Below are positions 25,131 through 33,513 of a DNA stretch of 64,000 nucleotides, piece by piece (position 1 is the stretch's first letter; each line of letters begins with the position of its first letter). The notes under the pieces are model-generated. The model did no database searches, was not told the DNA's origin, and saw nothing but the letters and a program-made list of their open reading frames with translations. The position numbers and the translations under genes are program-made. Source of the stretch: Subtercola frigoramans (GTDB taxonomy: Bacteria > Actinomycetota > Actinomycetes > Actinomycetales > Microbacteriaceae); the NCBI RefSeq assembly GCF_016907385.1, contig NZ_JAFBBU010000001.1, positions 620,001 to 684,000 of the forward strand, given 5' to 3'.

Positions 25131-26054
25131 ATGGGCGCCATCGCCATTTCGAGCTTTAGTCTGTTCACGCAACTCGGGCCGCTCCATTTCGAGACTCGAG
25201 GCGACGATGGTGTGGTGCGCCCGAGTGCCATGGATCTGCCGAGCAGAATCGATCTCGAGCAGTTCATCGCTCTCGTTCCGCAGGAGACGGGACTTACTGC
25301 TGTTGAGTTGTGCCAGGTGCAGTTCGGAGAAACCACTCCGCAGAGACTGGAACGCCTCAAGGCGGCGTTTGCGACTGCTGGTGTCCGTTTGCTCACCGTG
25401 CCGATCGATGTGGGCGACATCTCGACGCCCGATGCGGCCCATCGGGACGAGGACGTCCTTCGCATCATCGACTGGCTTGACATTGCCCAGAGCCTCGGCG
25501 CACGATTCGCGCGGGTCCGCATCGGATCGCCGATCGAGGGTGCTGATACCGAGGGATCGGGACTCGTCCGGGCGCTCGGAACGCTGGCCGACGAGGCGGC
25601 GCGTCGTCATCTTGAGCTTCTCGTCGAGAATCACGGTGGGCTGAGTTCGGATCCGGGATTTCTCCTGAGCCTGCAGAAGCAGATCGGCGAGGATCGCATG
25701 GGCATCTTGCTCGACCTCGGCAATTTCGAACCGGTCAGCACTGTCTCGATCGGCCGTATCACGGGAAATCCGGTTGATGAGAGCGGTCTCGATGTCGAGC
25801 ACATCTACAAGAAGATCGAAATGCTCGCGCCACATGCCCGGCTTGTGCACGCCAAGGCGATAGACGCCGGCGCCGACGGTGAGCCGCTCCTCGATCTCGA
25901 TCGCTCATTGGCGATCGTTGCCCAAGCTGGCTATGACGGTGACATCAGCATCGAGTGGGAGGGCCTGCTCGGCGATCCGTGGGAGCAAGTGCGACGGGTG
26001 GTCGAGCGTATTCGCAGGGCGTTTCCAGCGATGGCCGACGTCAAAGCGTCTTGA
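25131..26054 (+). CDS. sugar phosphate isomerase/epimerase-like TIM barrel (first copy)
   Basis: A 307-aa AP-endonuclease-2/xylose-isomerase-like TIM barrel. Metal-ligand positions of the fold are visible: ELLVENHGGL (Glu), GILLDLGNFEP (Asp), RLVHAKAID (His) and GDISIEWEGLLGD (C-terminal Glu). Related proteins isomerise or epimerise sugars and inositol derivatives, and some act on 3-keto-glycosides. A strong AAGGAGG precedes ATG 25131. The 3' end overlaps the convergent DUF1080 gene by 14 bases. Exact substrate unknown. Confidence 0.85.
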   Translation: MGAIAISSFSLFTQLGPLHFETRGDDGVVRPSAMDLPSRIDLEQFIALVPQETGLTAVELCQVQFGETTPQRLERLKAAFATAGVRLLTVPIDVGDISTPDAAHRDEDVLRIIDWLDIAQSLGARFARVRIGSPIEGADTEGSGLVRALGTLADEAARRHLELLVENHGGLSSDPGFLLSLQKQIGEDRMGILLDLGNFEPVSTVSIGRITGNPVDESGLDVEHIYKKIEMLAPHARLVHAKAIDAGADGEPLLDLDRSLAIVAQAGYDGDISIEWEGLLGDPWEQVRRVVERIRRAFPAMADVKAS

Positions 26055-26898
26055 TGCGGATGTTGCGCCAACGGCAGGCGGCGCCGTGACCCCAGCGCTC
26101 GCCGCCGATACCCAAGTCGCTGTCGTGCACTTCGAGCGCTATGTGACCGCGGTCACCGAGGGCGTCGAGCACCCGAGCTGCGTCGTAGTCCGGTGAGTCC
26201 AGTGTCGCGGTGTCGACCTCGGCGATCTTGAGGCCATTCACCCAGGTGGTGATCACGGGTAGGGCTCCGATCGCTCGGATCCGGATCTCGTTCCAGTCCG
26301 CCCACTTCCACACGCGAAGGAAATCATTGACATCGGCGGCATAACGGAGCCGCGCGATCTTCTCCGGAGTGACCGGTTCAAGGCTTGTGGACGGATCATC
26401 GGCCTCAAGGCCCAGGATCTCGCCCGAGGCATCGCGGCGACCACGCACGGCGAACGGTACCGCGGAGAAACTTGCAAGCCCGTTGCCGAAGAACCCCCCG
26501 ATTCCGCCCGATTCCCGGTGGTCGACAAGGACTTGGAACCCCTCCCAAGTGTTGCGCCGTCTACGGATCATGACCCCGGTGTCGGCCGGCCAATCCGGCT
26601 TGGCTTCAACTACAAGTTCGAAATCGCCATAACTCTCGTCGCTGACCAGGTAGCCCCCATAGCCGCTGCCGGGCGCATCCTGACGCCCGACGATCGCACC
26701 GTCCTCGACGGTCCAAACGGCGGGGTGCTTCTCGGGTTCGACAGGGCGGCGAGCCCCTTGGGCGGCGAGCATGTCGAGAACGGCAGGGCCACCGGGGTAG
26801 AGATCCCCATAGATCCGGGGCGCGGTGTGCCACCCCGCGAGAGTGCTGCCATCGAACAGTGGGCGGAAGCCCTCGTCATCGAATTCTGTGAGCGTCAT
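26041..26898 (-). CDS. DUF1080 (3-keto-disaccharide hydrolase-like) protein
   Basis: A 285-aa protein with the DUF1080 concanavalin-like fold: FRPLFDGSTLAGWH at the start, WTVEDGAIVGRQD, YGDFELVVEAKPDWPADTGV and MIRRRRNTWEGFQVLVDHRE, ending GHIALEVHDSDLGIGG. Family members cleave the glycosidic bond of 3-keto-glycosides formed by a 3-dehydrogenase. No signal peptide is seen, so it should act in the cytoplasm after uptake. GAGGAG stands before ATG 26898. It is divergent from the second TIM-barrel gene, with an operator-like motif between, and convergent with the first. Confidence 0.82.
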   Translation of the reverse strand: MTLTEFDDEGFRPLFDGSTLAGWHTAPRIYGDLYPGGPAVLDMLAAQGARRPVEPEKHPAVWTVEDGAIVGRQDAPGSGYGGYLVSDESYGDFELVVEAKPDWPADTGVMIRRRRNTWEGFQVLVDHRESGGIGGFFGNGLASFSAVPFAVRGRRDASGEILGLEADDPSTSLEPVTPEKIARLRYAADVNDFLRVWKWADWNEIRIRAIGALPVITTWVNGLKIAEVDTATLDSPDYDAARVLDALGDRGHIALEVHDSDLGIGGERWGHGAACRWRNIRIKTL

Positions 26899-26927
26899 TG
26901 CTTTCTCCTCATGAGCGTCCTTTGATA

Positions 26928-26942
26928 TTATCCAACGGTAAA
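26928..26942. promoter_or_regulatory. candidate operator between the DUF1080 and second TIM-barrel genes
   Basis: TTATCCAACGGTAAA resembles the motifs at 21070 and 25083 (TTAW, then C and A bases, then GGTAA) and lies in the shared divergent promoter interval. A TAATAT -10-like element for the leftward gene overlaps it. Confidence 0.45.
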
Positions 26943-27021
26943 AAACTCATGGCGTCAAATATTGAGTTGTGATAAATTTTGTCTGCAGCCACGACGGCTG
27001 CAGATTTGGAGACAGCCAACG

Positions 27022-27915
27022 ATGGCGAGAACTCAGAACCTTGGCATTAATCCACTTCCCTGGATTCTGGTGGACATGTCCTACAATCTCGATCGCGATG
27101 TTCTCACGCGGGCGATGAAGGAGCTTGGCGGCATCGGATTCGACCACATCACGGTTGAGATTCCAGATGGATTGACGCCGCGACAATATGGTGCCTTGCT
27201 CAGCGACAACGGGTTCAGCCCTGCGCCCGGCTACTTTTCTGGCCGCTGGTCTGACCACGACTCTCACGCCGGGCTTGTCGAAGCACTCAAGGTGCATGCG
27301 GCAGCGCACGCAGAACTCGGCCTCGACCGTGCCTTCATCGCGCACGACCTCGTACCGGAGCGGATCGCAAGACCGGCCGTCGGTGTGGCAGCGGATCCCT
27401 TCCGTTTGGCGGTCATCGCGGATGGTCTGGCGCTTGCGGCCGAGGCGGGCGTCGCAGAAGGTGTGCGGTACGCACTCCATCCACACGTCGGTTCGTGGAT
27501 CGAGACCGAGGAGGAGACCCGTTCAGTACTCGATACAACTGCCGGGTCCGACCTCTTCTTCGGCCCCGACACCGGGCATCTCTATTGGGCCGGCGCCGAC
27601 CCTGCAGCTCTCATGCGCTCGTACTCGGACCGTATCATCGCTGTGCATCTCAAAGACGTCAATATGTCGGCTCGCGATACTGCGATCGCGAAGGGCGACG
27701 AATATCGAGCGGCGACGGTGGTCCGCCACGTCTGGACCGAACCCGGGCAGGGCGCGATCGATTTCGAGGAGGTGTTCAAGAGCCTTCCCGCCGCTTTCGA
27801 CGGCTGGTTCGTGATCGAGGTTGATGTGCCTGATGCGGCTTCGGCTGTTGAAAGCTCCGCCATCTCCCTGGCTTTCGTCAACCAGCATCCCTATTTTGCG
27901 CCGGTGACGGCATGA
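27022..27915 (+). CDS. sugar phosphate isomerase/epimerase-like TIM barrel (second copy)
   Basis: A 297-aa TIM barrel of the IolE/xylose-isomerase-like superfamily, clearly different in sequence from the copy at 25131. Metal-site candidates are RYALHPHVGSWIE (His), FFGPDTGHLYWAG (Asp and His), IIAVHLKDVN (His) and GWFVIEVDVPD (Glu). The opening GINPLPWILVDMSYNLDR has the look of IolE-type proteins. ATG 27022 is chosen over a start at 26962, which would add 20 residues lacking similarity. It leads a tightly coupled operon; its stop overlaps the next start (ATGA). Confidence 0.83.
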   Translation: MARTQNLGINPLPWILVDMSYNLDRDVLTRAMKELGGIGFDHITVEIPDGLTPRQYGALLSDNGFSPAPGYFSGRWSDHDSHAGLVEALKVHAAAHAELGLDRAFIAHDLVPERIARPAVGVAADPFRLAVIADGLALAAEAGVAEGVRYALHPHVGSWIETEEETRSVLDTTAGSDLFFGPDTGHLYWAGADPAALMRSYSDRIIAVHLKDVNMSARDTAIAKGDEYRAATVVRHVWTEPGQGAIDFEEVFKSLPAAFDGWFVIEVDVPDAASAVESSAISLAFVNQHPYFAPVTA

Positions 27916-28973
27916 CCGACCGTATCGGCGTCGGCATAGTCGGAGCCGGGCCCGTAGTGCAGGCGATCCACCTGCCGACATTGGCGAGATTGACCAACCG
28001 CTTCGAGGTGCGGGTGATCCTCGACATCGATGAGAACGTCGCAACGGACGTCGCAGATCGAGTGTCGGCTCGAGCTACGACGGACTTCCAGGATCTGCTC
28101 GATGACCCCTCTGTGGAAGTCGTCGCCATCTGCACACCGGCATTCCTGCACGCTGAACAAGTGATAGCTGCATTGGAGTCAAACAAACGTGCCGTCTTCT
28201 GTGAGAAGCCGCTCGCACGTACACTTGCCGAGGCCGCGCGCATCGCAGACGCTGTCGAACGCACCGGGGTCCCTCTGGTCGTCGGTGCCATGCATACGTT
28301 CGACCCGGGCTGGCTCGCCGTAGGTGACGTGGTCGAGAAACTGGCCGCGACTGCGCATACCGTGCGCTCGAGCATCGCTCTGCCGTTCAACAACCGTTTC
28401 GAGGATTGGGCGACCGAAATCGTTCAAAGGCCTCCTCGACCAGAGGGCGGCACTCCCGACGCAGAGGCGCTCGCCTCGCTGATGTCGCTGGGTGTGCTCG
28501 AGCTCGCCATTCACGATCTTCCTGTGGTGCGGCGCTTTCTGCCCGATGCCGACGAAGTAACAGTGTCGGCCGCCGTGGGGCTCGAACCATTCGGCTATGC
28601 GATAACAGCAGTGGCAGGCGATCGGATGATCGAACTTTTCGGTCTCATCAGCGCCCAATGGCAGCCGAAATGGGAGTTCGAAGCCATCAGCGACGACACG
28701 ATGCTGCATATCGAGTTCACTCCGTCGTTCGTGCAGGCCGGATCTGCTGTCGCGACTGTCACGATGGGCGGAGTGAGCACCACCTACGGCAGTTATGGAC
28801 ACAATGGGTACGAAGGCGAGTGGCGAGCCATCGGCGATATCGTAGAGGGGAACCTCGGCTTGATGCCCGACATCGCCGACTTGATCGACGACCTCACGTT
28901 TGCGATCAGGCTCGCGGAGGGAGCGGCCGACGTTGTCCGCTCGGCAGCACTTTCGGCGGAGGCCTCCGCATGA
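27912..28973 (+). CDS. Gfo/Idh/MocA family oxidoreductase (first copy)
   Basis: A 353-aa NAD(P)-dependent dehydrogenase. The Rossmann motif is IGVGIVGAGPVVQAIHLPTL; the family lysine lies in VFCEKPLARTLAEA (EKP). The C-terminal alpha/beta domain follows, with LELAIHDLPVVRRF supplying the usual catalytic histidine region. Such enzymes oxidise C3 of hexosides or inositols. It overlaps both neighbours by four bases (ATGA at each end), so stoichiometric co-production is likely. Confidence 0.88.
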   Translation: MTDRIGVGIVGAGPVVQAIHLPTLARLTNRFEVRVILDIDENVATDVADRVSARATTDFQDLLDDPSVEVVAICTPAFLHAEQVIAALESNKRAVFCEKPLARTLAEAARIADAVERTGVPLVVGAMHTFDPGWLAVGDVVEKLAATAHTVRSSIALPFNNRFEDWATEIVQRPPRPEGGTPDAEALASLMSLGVLELAIHDLPVVRRFLPDADEVTVSAAVGLEPFGYAITAVAGDRMIELFGLISAQWQPKWEFEAISDDTMLHIEFTPSFVQAGSAVATVTMGGVSTTYGSYGHNGYEGEWRAIGDIVEGNLGLMPDIADLIDDLTFAIRLAEGAADVVRSAALSAEASA

Positions 28974-29779
28974 AGGCACAACTGTCAGTTGCTTCGCGAC
29001 CGGAGACTGCTGAGCTCACCCGTGCCGTTGTCGCATCATTGCCTCAGTCGTTCAGCCTCGCGGCAGGCGACGCAACCCTCGCGGATGTCACTGTCATCGG
29101 CGGCGCCAGAGGGTGGGCATCGACGGCATCCCATCTCATCGCGGCCGGCGCAGAGCGGGTGATCGTCATTGATCCGCGTGCCGACGATCCGTCGGCGATC
29201 GGCGGCGTCGCCGCTCTCGCAGATTCGGTCGGCACCCGCGTTGTGCTCAGCGAGCCATTCGCTGGCAACGCTGGGCTGGCGGCTGCGGCCTCCTCCTTCA
29301 GCGGCTCCGCGTTGATCTCCATCGTGGGACTTGTGACCGGAGACCTCGATGAGAACCTTCTCACGCATCTTCGCCTTGCTCGACTGGCCGGTCTCGCGGA
29401 TGTGTCGATCGGCGACACGAGGACGACCGAGCGTGCGCGTCTGTCGACGGCGACTGCCAGGCTCGGTGATTCATCGACAATCGTGAGATCGCTTCTCGCG
29501 AGATCGCTCGCGGCTCCTGCGAGCCATACAATCCGCGGATATGCAGGTGATCGAATGATCGTCGCGACCGTATTCGATGGCGATACGGCGCGGCCCGCAC
29601 TCGTGACGGTGACGAGCGACGAGGGCGCAATGCTGCTACCTACTGTGTACGAGAGTGCACATCGAACGGCCTTTCGATCACTTCTCAGTGAAGCTGTATC
29701 AACGGAGGTAGTGCGGTCTTTCGCAATCGACGTTGAGACAGCGAGCTCCGTGACAGGCGATCGGCGGGCCAGACGGTGA
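28970..29779 (+). CDS. unrecognised 269-aa protein in the oxidoreductase operon
   Basis: I do not recognise this protein. It starts at the ATG overlapping the previous stop and ends in a four-base overlap with the next Gfo/Idh/MocA gene, so it is firmly part of the operon. Residues 25-60 (TLADVTVIGGARGWASTASH, then LIAAGAERVIVIDPRADD) look like a beta-alpha-beta nucleotide-binding unit with a GGARG loop in place of GxGxxG. There is no EKP motif and no signal peptide. The second half contains TIRGYAGDRMIVATVFDGD. It could be a degenerate oxidoreductase-like subunit or partner of one of the flanking dehydrogenases; that is a guess. Confidence 0.6.
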   Translation: MKAQLSVASRPETAELTRAVVASLPQSFSLAAGDATLADVTVIGGARGWASTASHLIAAGAERVIVIDPRADDPSAIGGVAALADSVGTRVVLSEPFAGNAGLAAAASSFSGSALISIVGLVTGDLDENLLTHLRLARLAGLADVSIGDTRTTERARLSTATARLGDSSTIVRSLLARSLAAPASHTIRGYAGDRMIVATVFDGDTARPALVTVTSDEGAMLLPTVYESAHRTAFRSLLSEAVSTEVVRSFAIDVETASSVTGDRRARR

Positions 29780-30897
29780 CGGCGGGTAAACTCAGGGTAG
29801 TCATTGCCGGGACCGGCATGATCGCCGAACTTCATCGTCGGGCCGCCGTGCTTTCGGGCGCAGTCGTTATCGGTGTGCTCGGGTCCCGACCAGAGCGTTC
29901 ACACGAGGTTGCGGAACGCTGGGGCGTGGAACACGCGTTCGGTGATCTCGTCGAGGTGATTGCAGCACGCCCAGACGTGGTGCACATCTGCACGCCGAAT
30001 AGCTTTCATTTTGCGTATGCGCTCGAACTTCTGGATGCCGGTATCCATGTCGTATGTGAGAAACCGCTCGGGTTGACGGCCGCCGAGTCCATGGAGATGG
30101 ACGCGAAGGCAGCGGCGTGCGGACTCGTCGCAACCGTTCCGTTCGTGTACCGCTTCCACCCTATGGTTCGCGAAATCCGCGAGCGCCGCCTCGCCGGGGA
30201 GTTAGGCGAAATCGCGCTCATCCACGGCAGTTACCTGCAGGATTGGATGCTCGCCCCTAACGTCGGGAGCTGGCGGGTGGATCCGATCGCAGGCGGGGCG
30301 TCCCGCGCGTTCGCAGACATCGGATCCCACTGGTGTGACCTCGTGGAATGGGTGAGTGGCGAACGCTTCTCCGCGGTCTCCTCAGCGGTGTCGATCCTTT
30401 ACCCTGAACGACCGTCTGAATCGGCCACAGCGTTCACTGGCGGAGGGTCGGGCGAGTTGGGAGTGGTCACCACCGAAGACATAGCGCTAGCTCAATTCCG
30501 CACGGAATCCGGCGTGCTTGCCTCTGTCACCGTCTCGCAGGTTTCCGCCGGCCGGAAGAATCGGCTGTGGTTCGAACTTGACGGCACCCGGCAGAGTGCC
30601 GTCTTCGACCAAGAGAATCCCGAGTCGGCGTGGATGGGCGCTCAAATTCAGTCCTCAACAATCGTCCGGGATCCCTCAGTGAACCGTCCCGAAGCAAGGC
30701 GCCTTTCGAGTCTTCCTGCCGGGCATCCCCAGGGCTACGCACATTGTTTCGAAGCGTTCGTCGACGATACCTACGCCGCCGTACGCGGGGACGTGCGTGA
30801 CGGGCTGCCTACCTTCGCCGATGGAGCCCGTGCTGCCCGCATTGTCGAGGCGGTACTAGGGTCTGCACGAGATGCCGCGTGGAAGGTCATCGCATGA
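29776..30897 (+). CDS. Gfo/Idh/MocA family oxidoreductase (second copy)
   Basis: A 373-aa NAD(P)-dependent dehydrogenase with Rossmann motif VVIAGTGMIAELHRRAAVLS, VVCEKPLGLTAAES (catalytic Lys in EKP) and the substrate-domain signature RAFADIGSHWCDLVEWVSGE, where GSHW.D carries the catalytic histidine and Asp. This is the form found in many sugar and glucoside 3-dehydrogenases. A GTG start overlaps the preceding stop. The two Gfo/Idh/MocA copies share little beyond family motifs, so they probably act on different substrates or in opposite directions. A 30-codon frame beginning at 30894 overlaps its stop but has no domain. Confidence 0.88.
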   Translation: MTAGKLRVVIAGTGMIAELHRRAAVLSGAVVIGVLGSRPERSHEVAERWGVEHAFGDLVEVIAARPDVVHICTPNSFHFAYALELLDAGIHVVCEKPLGLTAAESMEMDAKAAACGLVATVPFVYRFHPMVREIRERRLAGELGEIALIHGSYLQDWMLAPNVGSWRVDPIAGGASRAFADIGSHWCDLVEWVSGERFSAVSSAVSILYPERPSESATAFTGGGSGELGVVTTEDIALAQFRTESGVLASVTVSQVSAGRKNRLWFELDGTRQSAVFDQENPESAWMGAQIQSSTIVRDPSVNRPEARRLSSLPAGHPQGYAHCFEAFVDDTYAAVRGDVRDGLPTFADGARAARIVEAVLGSARDAAWKVIA

Positions 30898-30949
30898 CGC
30901 TCAGGGTCACCAAAGCGGGTGATCCATGGGACCAAGGAATTGACGATTG

Positions 30950-31066
30950 CGGAGCGGAAGACCTCGACCCGCCGTCGCCGTCGTGACGGGAGAAGGAGGG
31001 CTTGAGTCGAGCTCATGCCCTCCTTCTCGGCTCTCGCGGGGCGAAGGCCGTTGTGAACGACATCGG
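30950..31066 (+). pseudogene. SDR-family dehydrogenase remnant cut by the right repeat
   Basis: Two frames joined by one extra base (near 31004) spell the N terminus of a short-chain dehydrogenase: AVAVVTGEGGL (30971-31003), then SRAHALLLGSRGAKAVVNDI (31005-31064) and a final glycine. That matches the TGxxxGLG cofactor motif and the VVNDIG strand of NAD-binding SDRs. Homology ends exactly where the 34-bp repeat starts at 31067. The gene is both frameshifted and truncated. Confidence 0.65.
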
Positions 31067-31100
31067 AATCACTGCGATTTCAAGGCTTTTTGGTTTGAAT
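31067..31100 (+). repeat. right 34-bp direct repeat of the island (attR candidate)
   Basis: Identical to 20733-20766 over 34 bases. It keeps only the distal half of the tRNA-Tyr terminator stem, so it is a duplicated target piece and not a working terminator. Confidence 0.85.
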
Positions 31101-31245
31101 CGGGGCCCAGGCCCCACAACAGCCCCGCACCAGGTTCAGATCGCCGCGTGCGAATCCAGCCACCGATTCGCCGGGCCGGGCGTTCGCCCCTATCCTTTTC
31201 AGGCGGGCGGATGCTCGTTCACCTGGTTCTTGCACCTGGAGCGTG

Positions 31246-33480
31246 ATGGCAGATCGAACTCCCGTGACCCCGGTGCGACTCGGCTGGGTGGGCCGCCTGG
31301 GTGCGGCGTCGGCCCGCCGCCCGTGGATCGCGATGACCGTGTGGATCCTGCTGCTCGGTATCGCTCTGGCAGCGGCACTCGGTGCAACGGGGAACCAGAC
31401 GCTCTTCCAGCTGCTGGTGACTGGTGCGCCCGCCGCCGAGGGGGAGAGCAGCCGGGCCACGGCGATCCTCGAGGGTGGAGACCCGCGTGACCAACTGAGT
31501 CTCACGGTGCATGGAGTGTCGCCCACCGATGCCCAGGCGATCCGCCTCTCGACGGGGATCTCCAGCACGCTCGCCGGGCTGCCCGACATAACAGTTGTCA
31601 ACCCGCTTGTCGTTCCCCCACTCGCTGATGGGAGCGCGAATCCGGCGGCGTTGCCCCTGCTGGCCGACGACGGCAACGGATTCCTCCTTACGGCAACGAT
31701 CTCCGGTGTCGACGGCCACGCTCCCGACAAAGCCGTCCTGAGCACTGTCGAGGCCGCGCTGAATGCCGGCGCGATCCAGTACCGCGCGGCGTTTCCGGGC
31801 GCGACCGCCGAGGTCGGCGGCTCGCCGCTGCTTGTCGAATCGCTCACGTCGATCTCTGAGAGCGATCTCGCACGAGGTGAGACGGTCGCTCTGCCCATCG
31901 CACTCATCGTCATGCTTGTCGTCTTCGGTGGATTCATCGCAGCAGGGATTCCTCTCGCAGGTGCGGTGGCAGCCATCGGCGGTGCGCTCGGAGTGCTCTT
32001 CTGCTTCACTTTCTTCACCGACATCAATACGAGCGTCGTGAATGTCGTCACTGCAGTGGGCCTGGGCCTCTCGATCGACTACGGATTGTTGATCGTGAGC
32101 CGCTTCCGTGAAGAGTCCCGGAAGCGCCGGCTGGTGTCGAGGGACGAGCGATTGGCTGCGGTCGGCCTCGCGGTGAATTCGGCCGGACGTACGGTCACCT
32201 TCTCAGGCACCGTCTTTGCAATTGCGGCTCTCGGCCTTCTGCTCTTCGATCCACCGATCGTGCGAGCGATCGGCATCGGCGCTCTGGCAGTCACCATGAT
32301 CGCGGTCGCATCTGCGCTCACGCTCATCCCGGCGCTGATCGGATTGAGTGGCGAACGCCTCATTCGCCCGGGTGTGCTCACACGTATCCCCGGTGTCGGC
32401 CCACTGCTCAGCCGATTCGGTGACGTGGCGCCCCCTGAGGGGTTCTTCTCCCACCTGACCAGGCGTGTGCAACGCCATCCCGCGCTCATCACGCTGGCCA
32501 CTGTGGTTGTGCTGCTGGTGATGGGCAGCCCCCTTCTGACGCTCCAGCTCGCGAACACGAGTGTCGATGCCATTCCGAAGTCGTCGACCCAGTACGACTT
32601 CGTGCAGACGGTGAACGGGTTCTTCCCGCAGGCGACGAGCCCGCGCGTGCTTCTCGTGACCGAGACCGAGGCCGACGCGGCCAACTGGGCCGCGCAGGTG
32701 AAATCCCTCGACCGCGTGGCGGCCGTCGGTGTGCCGACCGCCTCGGGTGACGCCTGGAGTGTCCGGGTTGCGGTCGACCAGCCCACCGACGGCGTCAGGG
32801 TCGTGCACGAGATCCGGGATGCCCGGCCGGCCTTCCCCGCCTGGGTCACCGGTATCGACGCCGACACCGCCGACCTGGCCGGGTCGCTGCTCAGTGGGGC
32901 ACCGCGAGCAGCGCTGCTCATCGCGGTGGGAACGATGGTCGTGTTGTTTCTGATGACCGGTTCGCTGATCATCCCGCTGAAGGCACTCGTCGCCAGTGCG
33001 CTCTCACTCGGAGCCTCGATCGGAGTGCTGGTCTGGGGCTTCCAGCAGGGCAACTTCGCTGGTCTGATGGGCTTCAACGCCGCCGACGTGCACGGGGTGG
33101 ATGCCCTTGTACTTCTGCTGACCTTCGTGTTCGGTTTTGGGCTGGCAATGGACTACGAGATGTTCATCCTCTCGCGGGTGACCGAGCTGGTCGAGGCTGG
33201 TGTTCCGGCAAAGGAGGCGATTGCGCTCGGACTGCAGCGCTCCGGTCGCATCATCACCTCAGCTGCGCTCATCATCATCGTGGTGTTCGCAGGCTTCGCG
33301 ACCGGTGACCTGATGCTCATCAAACAACTCGGGGTGGCGCTCGCCGTCGCTGTTCTGCTCGACGCGACGCTGGTGCGCTGCCTGCTGGTGCCTGCATTCA
33401 TGACGTGGTCGTATCGCTTCATGTGGTGGGCGCCGCGCTGGCTCAAGCCGGTGCACGCGAGGTTCGCGCTGCGCGACTGA
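31246..33480 (+). CDS. MMPL family transporter
   Basis: A 744-aa RND-superfamily membrane protein of the MmpL type. After helix 1 (WIAMTVWILLLGIALAAALG) comes a large outer loop, then a five-helix bundle with VGLGLSIDYGLLIVSRFREE, which contains the DY proton-relay motif; the second half repeats the plan (a second outer loop, then FVFGFGLAMDYEMFILSRV with the matching DY pair). It would export a lipid or hydrophobic compound by proton motive force. ATG 31246 is favoured by GGAG five bases upstream; GTG 31243 is possible. It begins about 145 bases after the island's right end and appears to belong to the core chromosome. Confidence 0.88.
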   Translation: MADRTPVTPVRLGWVGRLGAASARRPWIAMTVWILLLGIALAAALGATGNQTLFQLLVTGAPAAEGESSRATAILEGGDPRDQLSLTVHGVSPTDAQAIRLSTGISSTLAGLPDITVVNPLVVPPLADGSANPAALPLLADDGNGFLLTATISGVDGHAPDKAVLSTVEAALNAGAIQYRAAFPGATAEVGGSPLLVESLTSISESDLARGETVALPIALIVMLVVFGGFIAAGIPLAGAVAAIGGALGVLFCFTFFTDINTSVVNVVTAVGLGLSIDYGLLIVSRFREESRKRRLVSRDERLAAVGLAVNSAGRTVTFSGTVFAIAALGLLLFDPPIVRAIGIGALAVTMIAVASALTLIPALIGLSGERLIRPGVLTRIPGVGPLLSRFGDVAPPEGFFSHLTRRVQRHPALITLATVVVLLVMGSPLLTLQLANTSVDAIPKSSTQYDFVQTVNGFFPQATSPRVLLVTETEADAANWAAQVKSLDRVAAVGVPTASGDAWSVRVAVDQPTDGVRVVHEIRDARPAFPAWVTGIDADTADLAGSLLSGAPRAALLIAVGTMVVLFLMTGSLIIPLKALVASALSLGASIGVLVWGFQQGNFAGLMGFNAADVHGVDALVLLLTFVFGFGLAMDYEMFILSRVTELVEAGVPAKEAIALGLQRSGRIITSAALIIIVVFAGFATGDLMLIKQLGVALAVAVLLDATLVRCLLVPAFMTWSYRFMWWAPRWLKPVHARFALRD

Positions 33481-33513
33481 GCCGGCACGACCATGCTCCA
33501 GTCGAGGCCCCAC

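Larger units (their letters stand above)
20733..31100. mobile_element. sugar-catabolism genomic island at tRNA-Tyr
   Basis: A segment of about 10.4 kb lies between perfect 34-bp direct repeats at a tRNA 3' end, the usual layout left by a site-specific recombinase. The cargo is a sugar ABC transporter, a TetR regulator and seven enzymes or enzyme-like proteins. No integrase, transposase or phage gene is visible, so the element looks non-autonomous, has lost its integrase, or was moved in trans. The right repeat cuts an SDR gene remnant. The intergenic DNA inside is more AT-rich than in the flanks. Confidence 0.7.
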
